Source: Artemisia argyi
Lineage: Eukaryota; Streptophyta; Magnoliopsida; Asterales; Asteraceae
Assembly (NCBI GenBank): GCA_030686995.1
Contig: JARVZY010002410.1
Location: 202,115-266,114, forward strand
Length of the DNA: 64,000 nt
Direction: 5' to 3'
The translations under genes were made by a program, and so were the position numbers. The notes below the pieces were generated by a model, which was given only the letters and a program-made list of their open reading frames with translations, had not been told where the DNA came from and did not search any database. Shown piece after piece: positions 21,164 to 33,415 of this stretch (the first letter of the stretch is position 1; every line of letters starts with the position of its first letter).

Positions 21164-21176
21164 GTTAGGGGAGGAT
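21164..21176 (+). other. Copia A 3' polypurine tract
   Basis: GTTAGGGGAGGAT lies immediately before the TGTTGGGATA start of the 3' LTR. It has the usual place and form of a copia plus-strand primer. Confidence 0.8.
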
Positions 21177-21620
21177 TGTTGGGATATAAAATATCAAAGT
21201 ACTTCTGGATGTCAAAGTACTGCTGCATGAAGAATAAAGTCAAAGTACTGTTGAAGGAAAAAGTCAAAGTACTGCTGTTATTGAAGAATGTTTAAAGTAC
21301 TTCGAAGGAAACAAGGACTGATGTGCAATATTAGATAAGGATTAATGTGTAATATTGAACGAATATTCAAGGATTATATGTTGTAAACCGACTTAAGGTT
21401 ATCTATATAAAGAGCCTTAAGAGGTATTAGTCGATACAAGTTTTAGAGAAGTTCTCATAAGTTTTAGAGTCGATCAAAGTTGATAAATAGTTAGGGATTG
21501 TAAGTGAGTCTATGTAACAAAGCAGGTTCAAAGTTTGGTTAATATAAAAGTTCTTCTTAAGCTTTGTGTTAGTAGATTCCGCATACTTTACAAGGTAAAA
21601 CAGTGTTTCAATATTAATAG
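21177..21620 (+). repeat. Copia A 3' LTR, first part (444 bp)
   Basis: It starts TGTTGGGATATAAAATATC after the purine tract. Five AAAGTACT(G/T) copies lie at 21195-21302 in the U3 region. A TATA box, TATATAA, is at 21404-21410. The LTR is cut by copia B at 21621; the last five bases, AATAG, are the target site. It resumes at 33830. Confidence 0.85.
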
Positions 21621-22029
21621 TGTAAGACCTTAGATCTATCAACTTTAACACAAATATAAGCACTAGAAAGATGGAAAGATGGTGACTTGATGAGATGTAT
21701 ATGGCGTTAATAATAAAGAGAGAATAAGAGATGAAGTAGAAAGCTTTTATTAAAGAACACACGCAATACACACACAAGCACACACCTCAAATGAGCCTTT
21801 GAGGTGTTTAAATAGTAAGATACATGAGATGCCCTATGGGCTTTCTATGGGCTTGGGCTTGGACTTGGTTACATGATAATATATAAAGGCTTATGAAACA
21901 TAACTAATAACATATTAGCTTGCCAAGTCCAAAGCCCAATGACTAAACTATTACTAACCTTAATAAACGACACAAAGTTACATTATGAGAATGACCATCA
22001 CTTCATAATACATATTTTTAATGCTAACA
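21621..22029 (-). repeat. Copia B 3' LTR
   Basis: 409 bp, TGTAAGACC to GCTAACA on the plus strand. It differs from the other LTR at four positions by eye (A/G in TGTA(A/G)GACC, CACACGC/CACACAC, GTAAG/GTAAA, AACC/AATC). TG...CA ends. Confidence 0.95.
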
Positions 22030-22043
22030 ATCTCCCCCTAAGG
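22030..22043 (-). other. Copia B polypurine tract
   Basis: The minus strand reads CTTAGGGGGAGAT, directly against the 3' LTR: a typical copia tract. Confidence 0.85.
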
Positions 22044-24598
22044 GTTGGTCATTCGAATGATGCTCCACGTGAGTGGATCTTCCGTGTTCTTTGTCTTTAA
22101 CTTTGTGTGTCGTTGTAGAATAGTCTTTAGTCTTTGTTCCTTCATGCTTTGTGATCTTTGATAACTGATTTTTCATCGTTCTTTATTCCTTAGTGATGTG
22201 GAGTTATCTGCCTTTCGTCCTTCTGCGTCTATGGTGGTTGTTTGCCATTCCAACATGCTCATACATCTTCAGTCTTTGTGATACATGCATTTGTAGTTCC
22301 CGTTCTTTCACATAGATCTTTGTCACTTTACTTCTGTAGATTCTTTCACATTGCGTAGAATCTTTCTTTGAACCTTTCTTTGCTTTGATCTTTGTGAGAA
22401 CTTTCCTTTGACTTCGAGATGCATGTATGAGCATGTGGAATCTGTCGCCATGGAGATGAAGTGTCCCTGCATATAAACAGTTAGCAATAAAACATCCGGT
22501 ACTTACAGATAAGAATTAGAGATCGTCAACAGCATAGTGTGAAGACTCCTTCTAACCCTTACCAAGGCCGTTCCCATGTCAGATACTCTCAAGAGAGCTT
22601 ACAAGACCTACTTAGTAGCTCAATGACTGGGTGAGTCGCTGGGGATCACTCCACGACTGTAGACCGTTTGAAACCACCGTGAACACTAAGCGTAACCCAT
22701 AAAGAATTACCGAAGTGACCTGCTGTCAGGGCTGTTTGATGTTGACCCTGGCAGGAATTTCCATTCAATCATTGAGAAACACTTGTGTGAATTCTCTCAT
22801 AAATGTTCTGGCAGATTGCTAAGATCTGCGTAGGACTCTAAAGTTTACATCTGGCGTCCTTAATGATGAACAACCAGTGTAGAAATATCATGTGTTCCTA
22901 TGAGATCTTTTGATGAATCTCGAGGCTCTAGACTCGATAAGTGCACATTTGGTTTCCTATGCGGAGATTAGGGAGAGGTCTCCTGCTTCAATATCAACCA
23001 TCTCTAAGAGACAGGTCGATAGATTATGCCGGTTCCCCGTGAGAATGAAACAAGCTCTTTTAAGAGAACTTGAGTGGTTAAGAAGGTTTAGTGCGTCACT
23101 GGGTCCATGACGTCTTTGTCTTCAATACCGGTGTCACCTTAGTAACAACCAGTAGCATATGAGTTGAACCCGGTGTCTGCCCTAAGGTTGAACATTTGGA
23201 GGGCTATTTCTTTTCACCCTTTATCATAACTTTTCTTTTTAATTCTTCAACCCCTTCTTTCTCCTTTCTCATTTTCTCCTTTTTTTCAATCATACCTAAG
23301 GACTTCTAATTCTACTCTATTGGAATTGTCCTTGGGTAGATCCCTCCGGCTCTGGTGGATCATAGGACGGTTTTTCCTAACCTTAGTCACCTTATAACTC
23401 CATGACTATCCTATAATTGATCACATGCCAAAAAACCTTTTTTTGAAAAATCTCTCAAAGTGTTTATGATAATAAAACACATTTTGTTGACACTTCGAGA
23501 GTTTTGCATTTCTTTAGAAGGACTCCCCCTTCACATGTGCTCATGTAAATTTTAAGAAATTTGCACATGCGAGAAGAGTTTGCACTTTTGAATTGATCCA
23601 CTTTCAGTGAACATGACCGATTCGAGACACGCTTACATCACTAGTTAGACTAGCTTGAAATTATTACCCGTCCTGGTCAAGTCCAAAGAAAGTATCTCGA
23701 TACGGTACACTCTACTCAGACAAGTCCTATTCGAGACACGCTTACATCACTAGTTAGACTAGCTTGAAATTATTACCCGTCCAGGACAAGTCTTTTCGAT
23801 TACTGACATTTTAAGCTTCGTCAATTCATTGGTACTTTCTGAGTCGAGATCTTTTGAGATTCAGTCACAAACTTTAAACATCTTTGATCACATTTTAATC
23901 ATGTCTTCTCCCCCTCAAAAATAGCATATCGTGATATTTTTTATATCAACAGATTAAGAAAAAGCTTTTGGAGAGAAAGACAGATTCTGCATGAATTTGG
24001 AACATTTTTTCTTTTTATACTCCCCCTTAATGATAGCATATTTAAAATCAATTAAGGATTTTGAGGGAGTTATCTTGAGCACTAATTTTGAGAGATTTTG
24101 AGAAATCTTTTGAACAATCTTGAAAAAGTGCTCAAGAATTTTGTTTGAAAACGAGTTTATGCTTGAAATCTTTTTCGTTTGTTTAGACTCGAACTTTTTT
24201 GAAAAAGAGTTCGTCATTGAACGTACGAGTCCTTGATTTGAAAATAATCAGAAGTCGTCGTTTAACGTACGGGTTTCGTACTGAAGTATACGAAAGCCAT
24301 TGTGAAGAAATTTTTGAGCAACGACATGTTTTAGAAAAACATTAAAAAAAAAAAGAACTCCTGCTCAAGCATCTGTACATGTCCGTATCATTGTTGAATG
24401 ACATTTCTAGAAACGTACAGAATATTGATTTATACGAGAGACATGTCGTGAGAAGAATATTTTTGGATTTTTTGATTTTATATTGTTTTTGTATTTTTTG
24501 AAAGTTTTATATTTTTGTATTTTGTTTTTGTTGGTTTTTCAAATTTTGTATTTTGTTTTTTTCAAAAATATTTACAGCGAAGCGATTTTGAAAAAATT
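22044..24598 (-). other. Copia B long 3' untranslated region
   Basis: About 2.55 kb between pol and the purine tract with no supported gene; all ORFs are under 90 codons and unrecognised. In SIRE-type elements this position may carry an extra ORF; none survives here. It holds a 54 bp direct repeat (23630-23683 and 23729-23782, period 99 bp) and T/A-rich runs near 24470-24580. Confidence 0.75.
23630..23782. repeat. 54 bp direct repeat, 99 bp period
   Basis: ATTCGAGACACGCTTACATC and the following 34 bases recur with only a few changes near the end (CCTGGTC against CCAGGAC). The copies start at 23630 and 23729. It lies in the copia B 3' untranslated region. Confidence 0.85.
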
Positions 24599-26971
24599 TC
24601 AAGAAGATTCAAGAAGACGTTCTAGCTCCTCAGGAGTTAGGCTTCGCATGCCAATTCGTCGAACTAAATAGTCAAACCTTTCTTTTGGAAGGGCATTAGT
24701 AAATAGATCGGCGAGTTGATAATCAGTCTTAACGAAAAATAATTCAACAGTACCCTCTTCCACGTGTTCTTTGATGAAATGGTAGCGGGCTTTGATATGC
24801 TTCGTCTTAGAGTGATGTACGGGATTGCACGAGATGGCTATGTCACTTTTTGAGTCACAATACATAGGTATTCTGTCAAAAGTAAAGCCATAATCTGTGA
24901 GCTGTGTCCGCATCCAAAGAACTTGGGCACAACACGCAGATAGAGACACATACTCGGCTTCGGCGGTTGATAGCGCAGTACAATCCTGTTTCTTTGACGA
25001 CCAGCTTACTAGCTTTTCACCCAAAAATTGTGCTCCACCTGATGTACTTTTTGCTGTAACTTGATCACCAGCATGGTCTGCATCTGAAAATGCTGTTAGA
25101 TTAAACTCCGAATCCTTCGGATACCAAAGTCCCATGTTAATGGTGCTTCGTAGGTACCGAAAGATCCGTTTAACCTCTTTGAGGTGAAGTTCGGTAGGCT
25201 TTGCCTGAAACCGTGCTAATAGACATACAGCAAATTGAATATCAGGTCGACTAGCAGTTAGGTACATGAGAGAACCGATCATGCTCCGATATTTTTTCGG
25301 ATCGATGGGTTTTCCATACAAATCAGCACCTATTTTTGGTGAAGTGACCATTGGTGTACCAACAGAATCACAATTTTCCATTCCATGTTTTTTCAAAATC
25401 TCTATAGTATATTTAGCTTGATTGATAAAAATACCACGAGGGGATTGATGTATTTGTAAACCAAGAAAGAATTTTAGTTCCCCCATCATGGACATTTCAA
25501 ATTTGCTTTTCATGAGATTTTCAAAATGTTTTGAATGGTTAGGATTGGTTGATCCAAAAATAATGTCGTCCACGTAAATTTGAACGATCAAAATGTCATC
25601 TTTGAACTTTTTGATAAACAAGGTGTCATCAGCCATTCCTTTTGTGAAATTGTTTTTGAGCAAGAAAGATGATAGTTCGTCATACCACGCTCTTAGAGCT
25701 TGTTTTAGACCATAAATTGCTTTCTTAAGCTTGTAGACGTAGTCTGGATGATCTTTGTCGATGAATCCCTCTGGCTGACACACATACACTTCTTCTTTCA
25801 GAGTTCCATTCAAGAAAGCTGTCTTAATGTCCATCTGATAGACTGTGATGTTTTTGAGAGCTGCATAGGATAAGAAAATCCGGACTGCTTCAAGTCTAGC
25901 CACAGGCGCAAATGATTCTTCGAAATCTATCCCTTCTTCTTGTGGATATCCTTTAGCCACGAGACGAGCTTTGTTACGAATTACAGTCATTTCCTCATCC
26001 AGTTTGTTCTTCCACAACCACTTGAGATCAAGAACGCGTTTATCAAGTGGTCGTTCAACAAGTTCCCAACTATCATGTAACAGGTATTGAAGAAATTCCT
26101 CCTGCATTGCTTCAATCCAAGGGTTTTCTGCCATTGCTTCCCGAATGTTCTTTGGTTCTTTGAGGCTGATTGAGCAAACGTAAATGCACAATTCGAGATC
26201 GGTGGCAAGTTGTCTCCTCGTCTGTACTGGCATTGAAGGATCACCAATAACATGTACTAACGGATGGTCTTTTGTCCATTGAAACGTAGAAGGGTACCTT
26301 TGGTTGAACGAATGTGTGTTAGATGGTTCTTGTAACCTTGAAGAAGATTCAGCAGAGTCTGATGCAAACGGGTTTTCAAATACTTCTTCTTCTTCTTCTA
26401 ACGCAACATCGTTTGAATTAGATGTAGGTTCTCCTTGAAAATTTGTGTTTTGATTTTGCTCATCAACTCTTGGTAGTTCAGTTTCAAGTACTGGAGTTGC
26501 TTGAGTAGATGTAGATGATGTTGATGTAGTTGGTGCTTCAGCTTCGATTGTTGTAGATGCATCTTGTGATGGTGGTGGTGGTTGATGGTGTTGAGCGGGT
26601 GCAGCGGAATGTTGTTGAGATGCATTTGTCGAAGTTCCACCATAGTATTCATCAAACATTAACTCGAAGAAATTTTCCAGTTCTTGTTCTGAAGGTTTAT
26701 CCGTGTTTGTTGACTGAGCTCCTTGAGGTACGAGTCCTGAACTGATGTGTCCAGAAGTCTGATGGTTTGGTGCGGGTCCTAATCCGTTTTGATTAGAAGC
26801 CATTGGATTAAGCGCGGGTTCTAGAGCGTATCTCTCAGAAGCCATCTGTGAAATCTCGTCAAACTTCACATTCATCGTCTCCATTATCTTTTTCGTTCTT
26901 CTATTATACACCCTGAATGCCCTTGAGTTTTCTGAATATCCAATGAAGATTCCAATAGCACAAAGCGCCAA
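24599..26971 (-). pseudogene. Copia B RT and RNase H with integrase C-terminal tail
   Basis: The frame begins in the integrase C-terminal region ([27 protein letters not shown]). It passes a Gln/Ser/Thr-rich linker, then [57 protein letters not shown], and YVDD at 25565-25576. RNase H follows with [24 protein letters not shown] and [13 protein letters not shown]. It ends at a stop at 24599-24601. The catalytic motifs are intact. Between the preceding integrase and this frame a stretch present in relatives is missing and the frame changes. Confidence 0.93.
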
Positions 26972-27410
26972 ACACGTGAAGGTAAGAGATGTCAGGTTTA
27001 CGGTTGTTCACTAGCTCATATGGGGTTTTATTGAATCTCGGATGGACTAGGGATCGGTTTTGAGTGAAACAAGCAGTGGCTACAGCATCAGCCCATAAGA
27101 ATAGAGGTGCACTAGAAAAAATCAACATTGTGCGAGCAGCTTCCACAAGAGTTCGGTTTCTTCTTTCAACTACCCCATTCTGCTGTGGAGTTCTAACAAC
27201 TGATTTATGAATTCCAACATCTGATGTTTGGTGTGTGATTCCAACATCTTCAAGGTAAGTTCTTAACTCCTGATTTATGAATTCTGTGCCATTATCTGTT
27301 CTTATAATCCTTACTGGAGCTTGAAGTAGAACTTGAATACGCTCCAGAAAGGTGATGATGATGCCTGGTGCTTCGTCTTTTGATCTCAAAAACTTTACCC
27401 AAGTATATCT
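26904..27410 (-). pseudogene. Copia B integrase catalytic core, second half
   Basis: It is in the same frame as the piece upstream, after the TAA at 27411-27413. It reads FLRSKDEAPG, IIRTDNGTEF with the second catalytic Asp, PQQNGVVERRNR with the catalytic Glu, and SAPLFLWADAVATACFTQNR. The frame runs out after HVFGALCY, where a deletion of roughly twenty codons relative to relatives joins it to another frame. Confidence 0.9.
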
Positions 27411-28076
27411 TTAATAATCATCAACAATAACGAGAATATACTTCTTCCCATTAATGCTTTCAACTCTCATTGGGCCACATAAGTCCATGTGCAACATATG
27501 TAACCTTGCATCCGAACTAGGTACGGTTTTGGGTTTATATGATGCTCTTTTACTTTTTCCTTGTTCGCATGATGGACATAGGTGTTCCTTGGTGTATTTG
27601 AACTTAGGAAGTCCGGTGACGATGTTGTCTTTGGCTAACTTGTTGATGGTGTCGAAATTGAGATGGGATAACCGTCTATGCCACAGCCAGGACTTAGTTT
27701 CGGTTGCCCTTGTCATAAGACAAATTGGTGATGTAGAAGCCATTTGGTTGATGTCGATAGCATACAAGTTTGTACCACGTTTACCAGTTAAGAGATCATC
27801 ACCAGCCAAATTTCTTATAAAAACCGTGTTTCGCCTGAATGCAACTTCTAAATCTGCATCACAAAATTGCCCGACTGAAAACAAGTTGTGTCCCAACCCT
27901 TTGACATAGTAAACTCGAGTGATCAAAAAATTCCCAAACTGAAGATCTCCAAAACCCAGGATAGCTGCTACATGATCATTTCCAAAGCGTACAGTTCCCA
28001 TGAATTTCCAGACGAAATTGATCAGCAGCTTTAAATTCCCGGTCATGTGCTTGGAGCAACCCGAGTCGACGATCCA
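27411..28076 (-). pseudogene. Copia B protease and integrase N-terminal part
   Basis: The frame opens just before the protease site VDSGCSKHMTG (catalytic Asp at 28065-28067), then TVRFGNDHVAAILGFGDL and GHNLFSVGQFCD. The GAG-pre-integrase finger follows as WHRRLSHLNFDTINKL and CPSCEQGKSKRA. The core start MLHMDLCGPMRVESING keeps the first catalytic Asp. It ends at the nonsense codon TAA 27411-27413 in VDDY(S)RYTW. Confidence 0.9.
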
Positions 28077-29218
28077 AAGACATATTTCGATAACCTGCCA
28101 AGAACAGAAGAGTTTGTATTTGGAAACCGTGTTGAATTGGGTTCCATGGGGTTAGGAGTAAAAGCAGAATCACACTCGTGGACAGTTGCTACTTGTTTAG
28201 CTTGAGTTATTTCTAATTTGCCGTCCTTAAGAGTGAACTCTCTACCCGTTGGTATCCACATACAAAGCTTAAGGTAGTTCCTAGGCATTCGACTACTAGT
28301 GGTAGACCTAAAGCGTGCAACTAATCTTTCTATAGATCTAGATCGGGCACTAGTTCCCTTTGGAACATACTTCTGTTTAGGCATAACATTCACATTCTTA
28401 GAAACACATTCATCATGAACATCATAAATTAAACATTTCTTGCATATTAAACAAACAGAGTCATTACATGCATTAGAACCAGTACTTTCGACATTACATT
28501 CAGATGAATCATGTTTCTTATTACAAAGCGATAAATTCCTAGGGTGTTCTTCTACTTCTTCAACTTTATTCTTGCTACTACTCGTAGAAACAGGCGAGAC
28601 TCTATTGTTCCTTGTATTGCTCCTAGGCTTTAGTCTGCTGCTCCTAGAGGTGCATTCTAATCCTGTAGAAGGTAAGGCACACACATTAGGATTTATATTG
28701 TTGTCCTTTTTAGCATCCCTAGATTCTTTAGAATTAGCCTTTATGCACTTGTCATTTGTCTTAAAAGTTGAGGCAGACGCACTAGTGGGACTAATCCTAA
28801 AAAGGCCAGGTGCTATCACTTTTGGTGTTTCGACAACTGCTTTTCCTTTATCAACAATCTTAACATTTTCACTTTTCTTTGGCAAGGGTGTTGGAGTGAC
28901 TGGTTTTGTCAAATCCTTTTTCTCATCGACTTTTGGAGCAAACCGTGAAATTGACATTTTTGGTTTTTGAACCGTGTTTGAAACATTTGGTTTCTCCGAA
29001 GTCGATGGTTTTGCAAACTTAGTTTCCTCACCCTTCCTTTTTTGACTTTCAAGCTGAGCCCTCAAAAGATCATTTTGCTCTTTCATGTTCTTGAAAGCAC
29101 GCTCATACGACAGTTTGTCATACTTGCATTCTTCCTTTTTTCGATCAAGTTGTTTAAAACATGACACATTTTCTTTTTCAAGCTTTATAAGAGCATTTTC
29201 ATATTTGGAAACTTCCAT
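28043..29218 (-). pseudogene. Copia B gag C-terminal region (coiled coil and basic linker)
   Basis: 391 codons that join the upstream gag part by a frameshift near 29190-29218 and protease by another at about 28045-28080. It begins with a Lys/Glu-rich coiled coil (KYENALIKLEKENVSCFKQLDRKKEECKYD, cut here), then Ser/Lys/Pro-rich spacer and a Cys-rich piece (NDSVCLICKKCLIYDVHDEC) that resembles a metal-binding cluster but fits no standard knuckle. Typical of the extended gag of this Asteraceae copia type. Confidence 0.75.
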
Positions 29219-31299
29219 CGATATTTGGAAACAATGGACATAATGTCAGTGGTCATAACAGCTTCGAAGAGAGAATCATTTAGGTTTTCCAAAACAATCA
29301 TGTTTTCACGAATATCATTAGCTTCGGTTACCAGGGATTTGTGGTCCTTGACAAAGTCGGCCGTTTCTTTTAAGAAAGCTTGTTCAAAATTTTTTACACT
29401 CGCGCTGATGTTATTCAGTGGAATAGTAATTTCGTTTTGAAACACCTTTTTCTGTTCGATGTGGAAACTAGAATGCCAGTTGTTAATATCGATGGAAGTT
29501 TTAGATTTAACAATTTTTTGAAGTTCGTGAATTCTCATTTTAACTTCATCGAGAATGTTTCTAGCCTCACTTGTTTTAAAAGTGTTGTTAGAGGACATTT
29601 GTTCTAGTTTTGAAAGAGACTTGGAAACAACTTTCTTTTTAGACATGAATTTCGCAAATGGTCGTTTTATGGAAAACGCAGGTGGTTCTGTTTGTGGAAC
29701 AAAAGTGATTCCCGAAAGTTTGTTCAATTTGTTGTAATCAATGGGTTTCAAATCCTTTTGTTTCATTTTATTTATGCTCTCTTCGACATGTTCAATCGTT
29801 AGCACAGAATCCCGAACGACGGGAGGATCATGTTTGGTATAAATCACATTACCATTGTACAAAACATTCTGTTCTTGCTGAGCTTTCTTGAGATTACAAG
29901 GGGTGTTGTTACCAAGAGCCATTTTATGTTTCGTATGGTAAATCGGATTAATTTGATTTGAAATCATTTTCATTGTTTGACTCGACTGACCCGACTTAAC
30001 CACTAATTCCTCTAAATGAGCAATCATGTGTTCTGACTCTACGATTTCTTCCAAAAGTTTGTCTTCTTTCTTTGCAAAATCCTTTTTCAACTCATCCATT
30101 TCTTTTTCAAGATTGGAATAAGCTGTTTGTTGTTTAGAAAGTTGGTTTTGTAAATCAGAAATTTCCGTGTTTAAAGATTTTATCTTTTTGAAAGAATTAA
30201 CATCAAGTGTGTCAAACATGAGTTGCAATTTTTGTTTCTCTGAAACGGAATTTTGATAACCAGTTTCTAATTCAGACAATCTTTTGTTATGAAATTCAAA
30301 AGCTTTAACGGTTGATTTGTAACTCTCAAGCTCAGCGGTCAATTTAACATTCGCGGCCTTAACATCGCGATTGACCTTTTGCACATTCTCAATTTCAATA
30401 CGACAATTATTCAATAATGATTCAAACAAAGCACGTGTTTCCTCATCATTCTCAGCATGCTGTGAAACGAAGCCTCCATTATGATTCACATCTGGAGTTG
30501 CGGAAGGAGTATTGCTACTACTTGGCGTGTCCAGGTATGTATCATAAGTGGTTGCTTGCTTCTCAAAATGTTGTTCCTCATGAGGAGACATATCAAATAT
30601 ATCATTATTGTGACATGTGTTGAAGTTAGATACCTCAGATGGTGCATTGGTGTCATAAACAGGAAGTGTGTCAGAATCCGTGTCATACTTAGCTTCCTGA
30701 AGATTCGCCATGAATATGCAGTTCGCATCGATATCTTCTCTATCTTCCATGTCATCCATAAGAGCCATAAAGTCATTCTCCTCTGCGTTCAACTGAAATC
30801 CTGCCTCTGCCTTTTGTGCCAACATTACTGCTTTCTGCAAGTACGCTAGATCTTTCTTCTTTGGCTTAGTAGGACAGTTTCTTGCCATATGACCTACACC
30901 CTGGCAGTTGAAACACTTTACCGGATTACCCTGATTCATATTTCCCAAATTCCCAACTACTGGAGCTGCAACATTTCTATTCTGATTACCCATTGCCTGA
31001 TTACCAACATTCTGACCCCTCTGATTTCCAACAAACTGACCCAACTGATTCCCTGCATTCTGACCATACTGATTCCCTGCAAACTGACCTGCATTCTGAT
31101 TTCCTGCATACTGACCTGCATTCTGCATATTCTGATATCCCTGCGGATTCCCATAAACTCCAACCATTTGGCCTCCGTTGCCCATATTGAAACTCGGCTG
31201 AGCGATCTGCTTATTGCGAGTGTTCGATGAAATCCTTTGGTTGTTGTTTGTTGATGTAGAATAGCGTCCTTGGAATGCCTTTGACAGAAAAGCAAACGC
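29185..31299 (-). pseudogene. Copia B gag middle: Gln/Asn repeats, CCHC knuckle, long coiled coil
   Basis: It is in frame with the N-terminal gag but follows a stop at 31300-31302. The part read from 31185 starts with repeated NAGNQ/GQFAGNQ units. The nucleocapsid knuckle CFNCQGVGHMARNC (CX2CX4HX4C) follows. After that is an acidic segment, then a long heptad-like coiled coil (for example ISDLQNQLSKQQTAYSNLEKE, cut short here) around residues 240-400, a span unusual for gag. The frame ends at 29185. Confidence 0.85.
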
Positions 31300-32256
31300 T
31301 TAGGTCAATGCTGCAGTAGCTTCATCATTTTCAGTGAATTCTGGTTCTTGGAATTGTTGGTATTGCTGTTGTGGAATAACATGTTGTTGTTGCTGTGGGT
31401 AGAACTGTTGTTGGTAGACCGGTGTTGGTTGTTGAATATATGATGGTTGCATATAGTTGTGAGTGGAAGATGATGATTGTTGTTGTGTGTTCACTGGTAG
31501 CGGTGTTGGTGTAGTAGCAATTAATGCGAGAGGATCATGATTCTTTGCCAATCTTTCTTTCCTTACTTCATTAGCCTCAGCTTGGTTTTGCTTCAAAAAG
31601 TCATAGAGTTGATCATAGTTCACCTTATGTAAATCCTTTGTTTGATTGACAATTGTAACATAACGACCCCATTCTTCTGGAAGGTTATTGATGAATTTGA
31701 TGTTTGTTGCAATTGTTCGAGGTGTCAACTTGTTTCTGATTAACTCATTCATCAAAGTGCAAAACCTTGTGTAGTAAGATTCAATCTGTTCACCTTTAGT
31801 GGATGTGAAATTCTCCCATTCAGTAAGAAGTTTGTTCTCAACATCCTGTTGTCCAATCTCTGTTCCATGACATATCCTCCTAACACGTTCCCACATAGCA
31901 TAAGCAGTTTCACAACTGTCGACCGCAGCAAAGATCTCCCGTGGTAGTCCAAGTTGGATTAAATGCATTGCCATATCATCAGCGGCGATCTGCTTCTTGT
32001 CTTCCTCTGTGTAATCTGCTTCTGTTTGTTCACGCACGAATGGTTGAGTAGGAGGTGTTGTATTTGGATTACCTTCAATTTGAACTTGTCGTGGCTTGAA
32101 TGGACCATTTGTAATGGAGTTGATCATTAATTTACCATCAGGCTTTGTTTTGATGTAACGAAGCATGCGGCTTGTCCATGGGAGATATCCACCTTTTTCA
32201 AGCATTGGAGGTCGGTTTTCCGCACCGGCTGCATGAATATCTTGCTGAGATGCCAT
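31300..32256 (-). pseudogene. Copia B gag N-terminal capsid domain
   Basis: The ATG at 32254-32256 (MASQQDIHAAGAENRPPML) is chosen because it matches the start of relatives; upstream codons in frame have no ATG. It contains the UBN2-type copia gag domain: GYLPWTSRMLRYIKTKPDG, AVDSCETAYAMWERVRRI, LLTEWENFTSTKGEQIESYY, FINNLPEEWGRYVTIV. A Gln-rich tail follows. It ends at a TAA at 31300-31302 where the same frame continues, so a single nonsense change separates it from the knuckle. Confidence 0.9.
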
Positions 32257-33405
32257 TTGATGAAGTTTAGATGGATAAAGTTGAGAATTGGATCGTTCCA
32301 ACGAAGTAGGAGTTGTGTTTAGTGTAAGTTGATGCAAGTTTTTATGGTGAAAAATTTGATCTTGAACCTTAAAACCTCAATAACTTCCGTTCGGAGTGGA
32401 TTTGGGCCTCGAAGCTTGGCTTGAATAATCCTTAGATAATTCAACGTGTCATTCTTCTCGGTCTCGCGGTCGTTTTGACAGCTGATTCGTCGAAAACGGA
32501 GTTACGGTTCAAAAGTTATGGCCGTTTGAAGTTTGGTTGTCAAAAAGTCAAAAACTTACGCGTAAAGCTTGATTTTACGCGTAAACCTTGAATAATCTTA
32601 CACGTAAGATATTATGCGTAACCTTTAAGTTATGCGTAAGATCCAAGTTAAGCGTAAACAGTAATGTTTATGCGTAGACTTTGATTTTACGCGTAAACTT
32701 AGAGTTTATGCGTAAGAATTGTTACGCGTAAGGTTTTTTTCAACCAAATTGATCTCTCAAACTTATCCAAGCTTGAAAGATATCCCGTGTCGAAGTATTC
32801 CACAAACTTATCCAAGTCAGGGAAGTACTGAGTCACCGTAGCACGAAGATAAGACCTTTGATGAAGTTATGCGTAGAATTCTGAAACTTACGCGTAAACA
32901 ATATTAGGCGTAAGATCTTATGCGTATAATCTCAACTTGTGCGTAGAAAACCAATGTTAAGCGTAGGATCTCAATTTAACGCGTAGAAAACCAAAGTTAT
33001 GCGTAAGAAGAGGGTTTTGACCAGAGTTACGCGTAGGAAAAGGGTTTTGACCTCAAACTTACGCGTAAACAGTACTTTTATGCGTAAAAAGTACCAAAAT
33101 GTACTATTGACAGCTTTGAAATCGTACTATGCTTAAAATGTTACGCGTAGAATGACCCAAACAGCCAAAAAATCCGATTTTTTCACCCAAAAACACATTT
33201 TCCACTTGATTCTTTTCATCAAATCTTTCCCAAAACACTTAGAATCACTAAAGCTTCAAGAAAAACAACAACTTTAACACTAAAACACTTAAAGATCAAG
33301 ACTTTTTGCAAGAAAAGTACACGTTAAATATGAAAAACGCAACTTTAGACACAAAAAACTTGATACAAACGATTTCCACACACTCCTAAATCATTGTTAG
33401 GCGAT
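32257..33405 (-). other. Copia B leader with about 21 GCGTA motifs
   Basis: About 1.1 kb between primer site and gag, without coding content. From 32556 to about 33150 the string GCGTA(A/G) occurs about 21 times, often as the perfect palindrome TTACGCGTAA (32556-32565, 32575-32584 and others). Outside this block the leader is ordinary AT-rich sequence. Confidence 0.85.
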
Positions 33406-33413
33406 TGATACCA
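33406..33413 (-). other. Copia B primer binding site, tRNA-iMet type
   Basis: The minus strand reads TGGTATCA two bases inside the 5' LTR, the first eight bases complementary to initiator tRNA-Met as in most copia elements. The match weakens after that. Confidence 0.7.
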
Positions 33414-33415
33414 CT

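Noticed and set aside
28440..28970. 176-codon plus-strand ORF with hydrophobic stretches
   Set aside because: Antisense shadow of the Ser/Lys-rich copia B gag linker; unlike the antisense ORF at 16576-17028 it overlaps a real coding frame.
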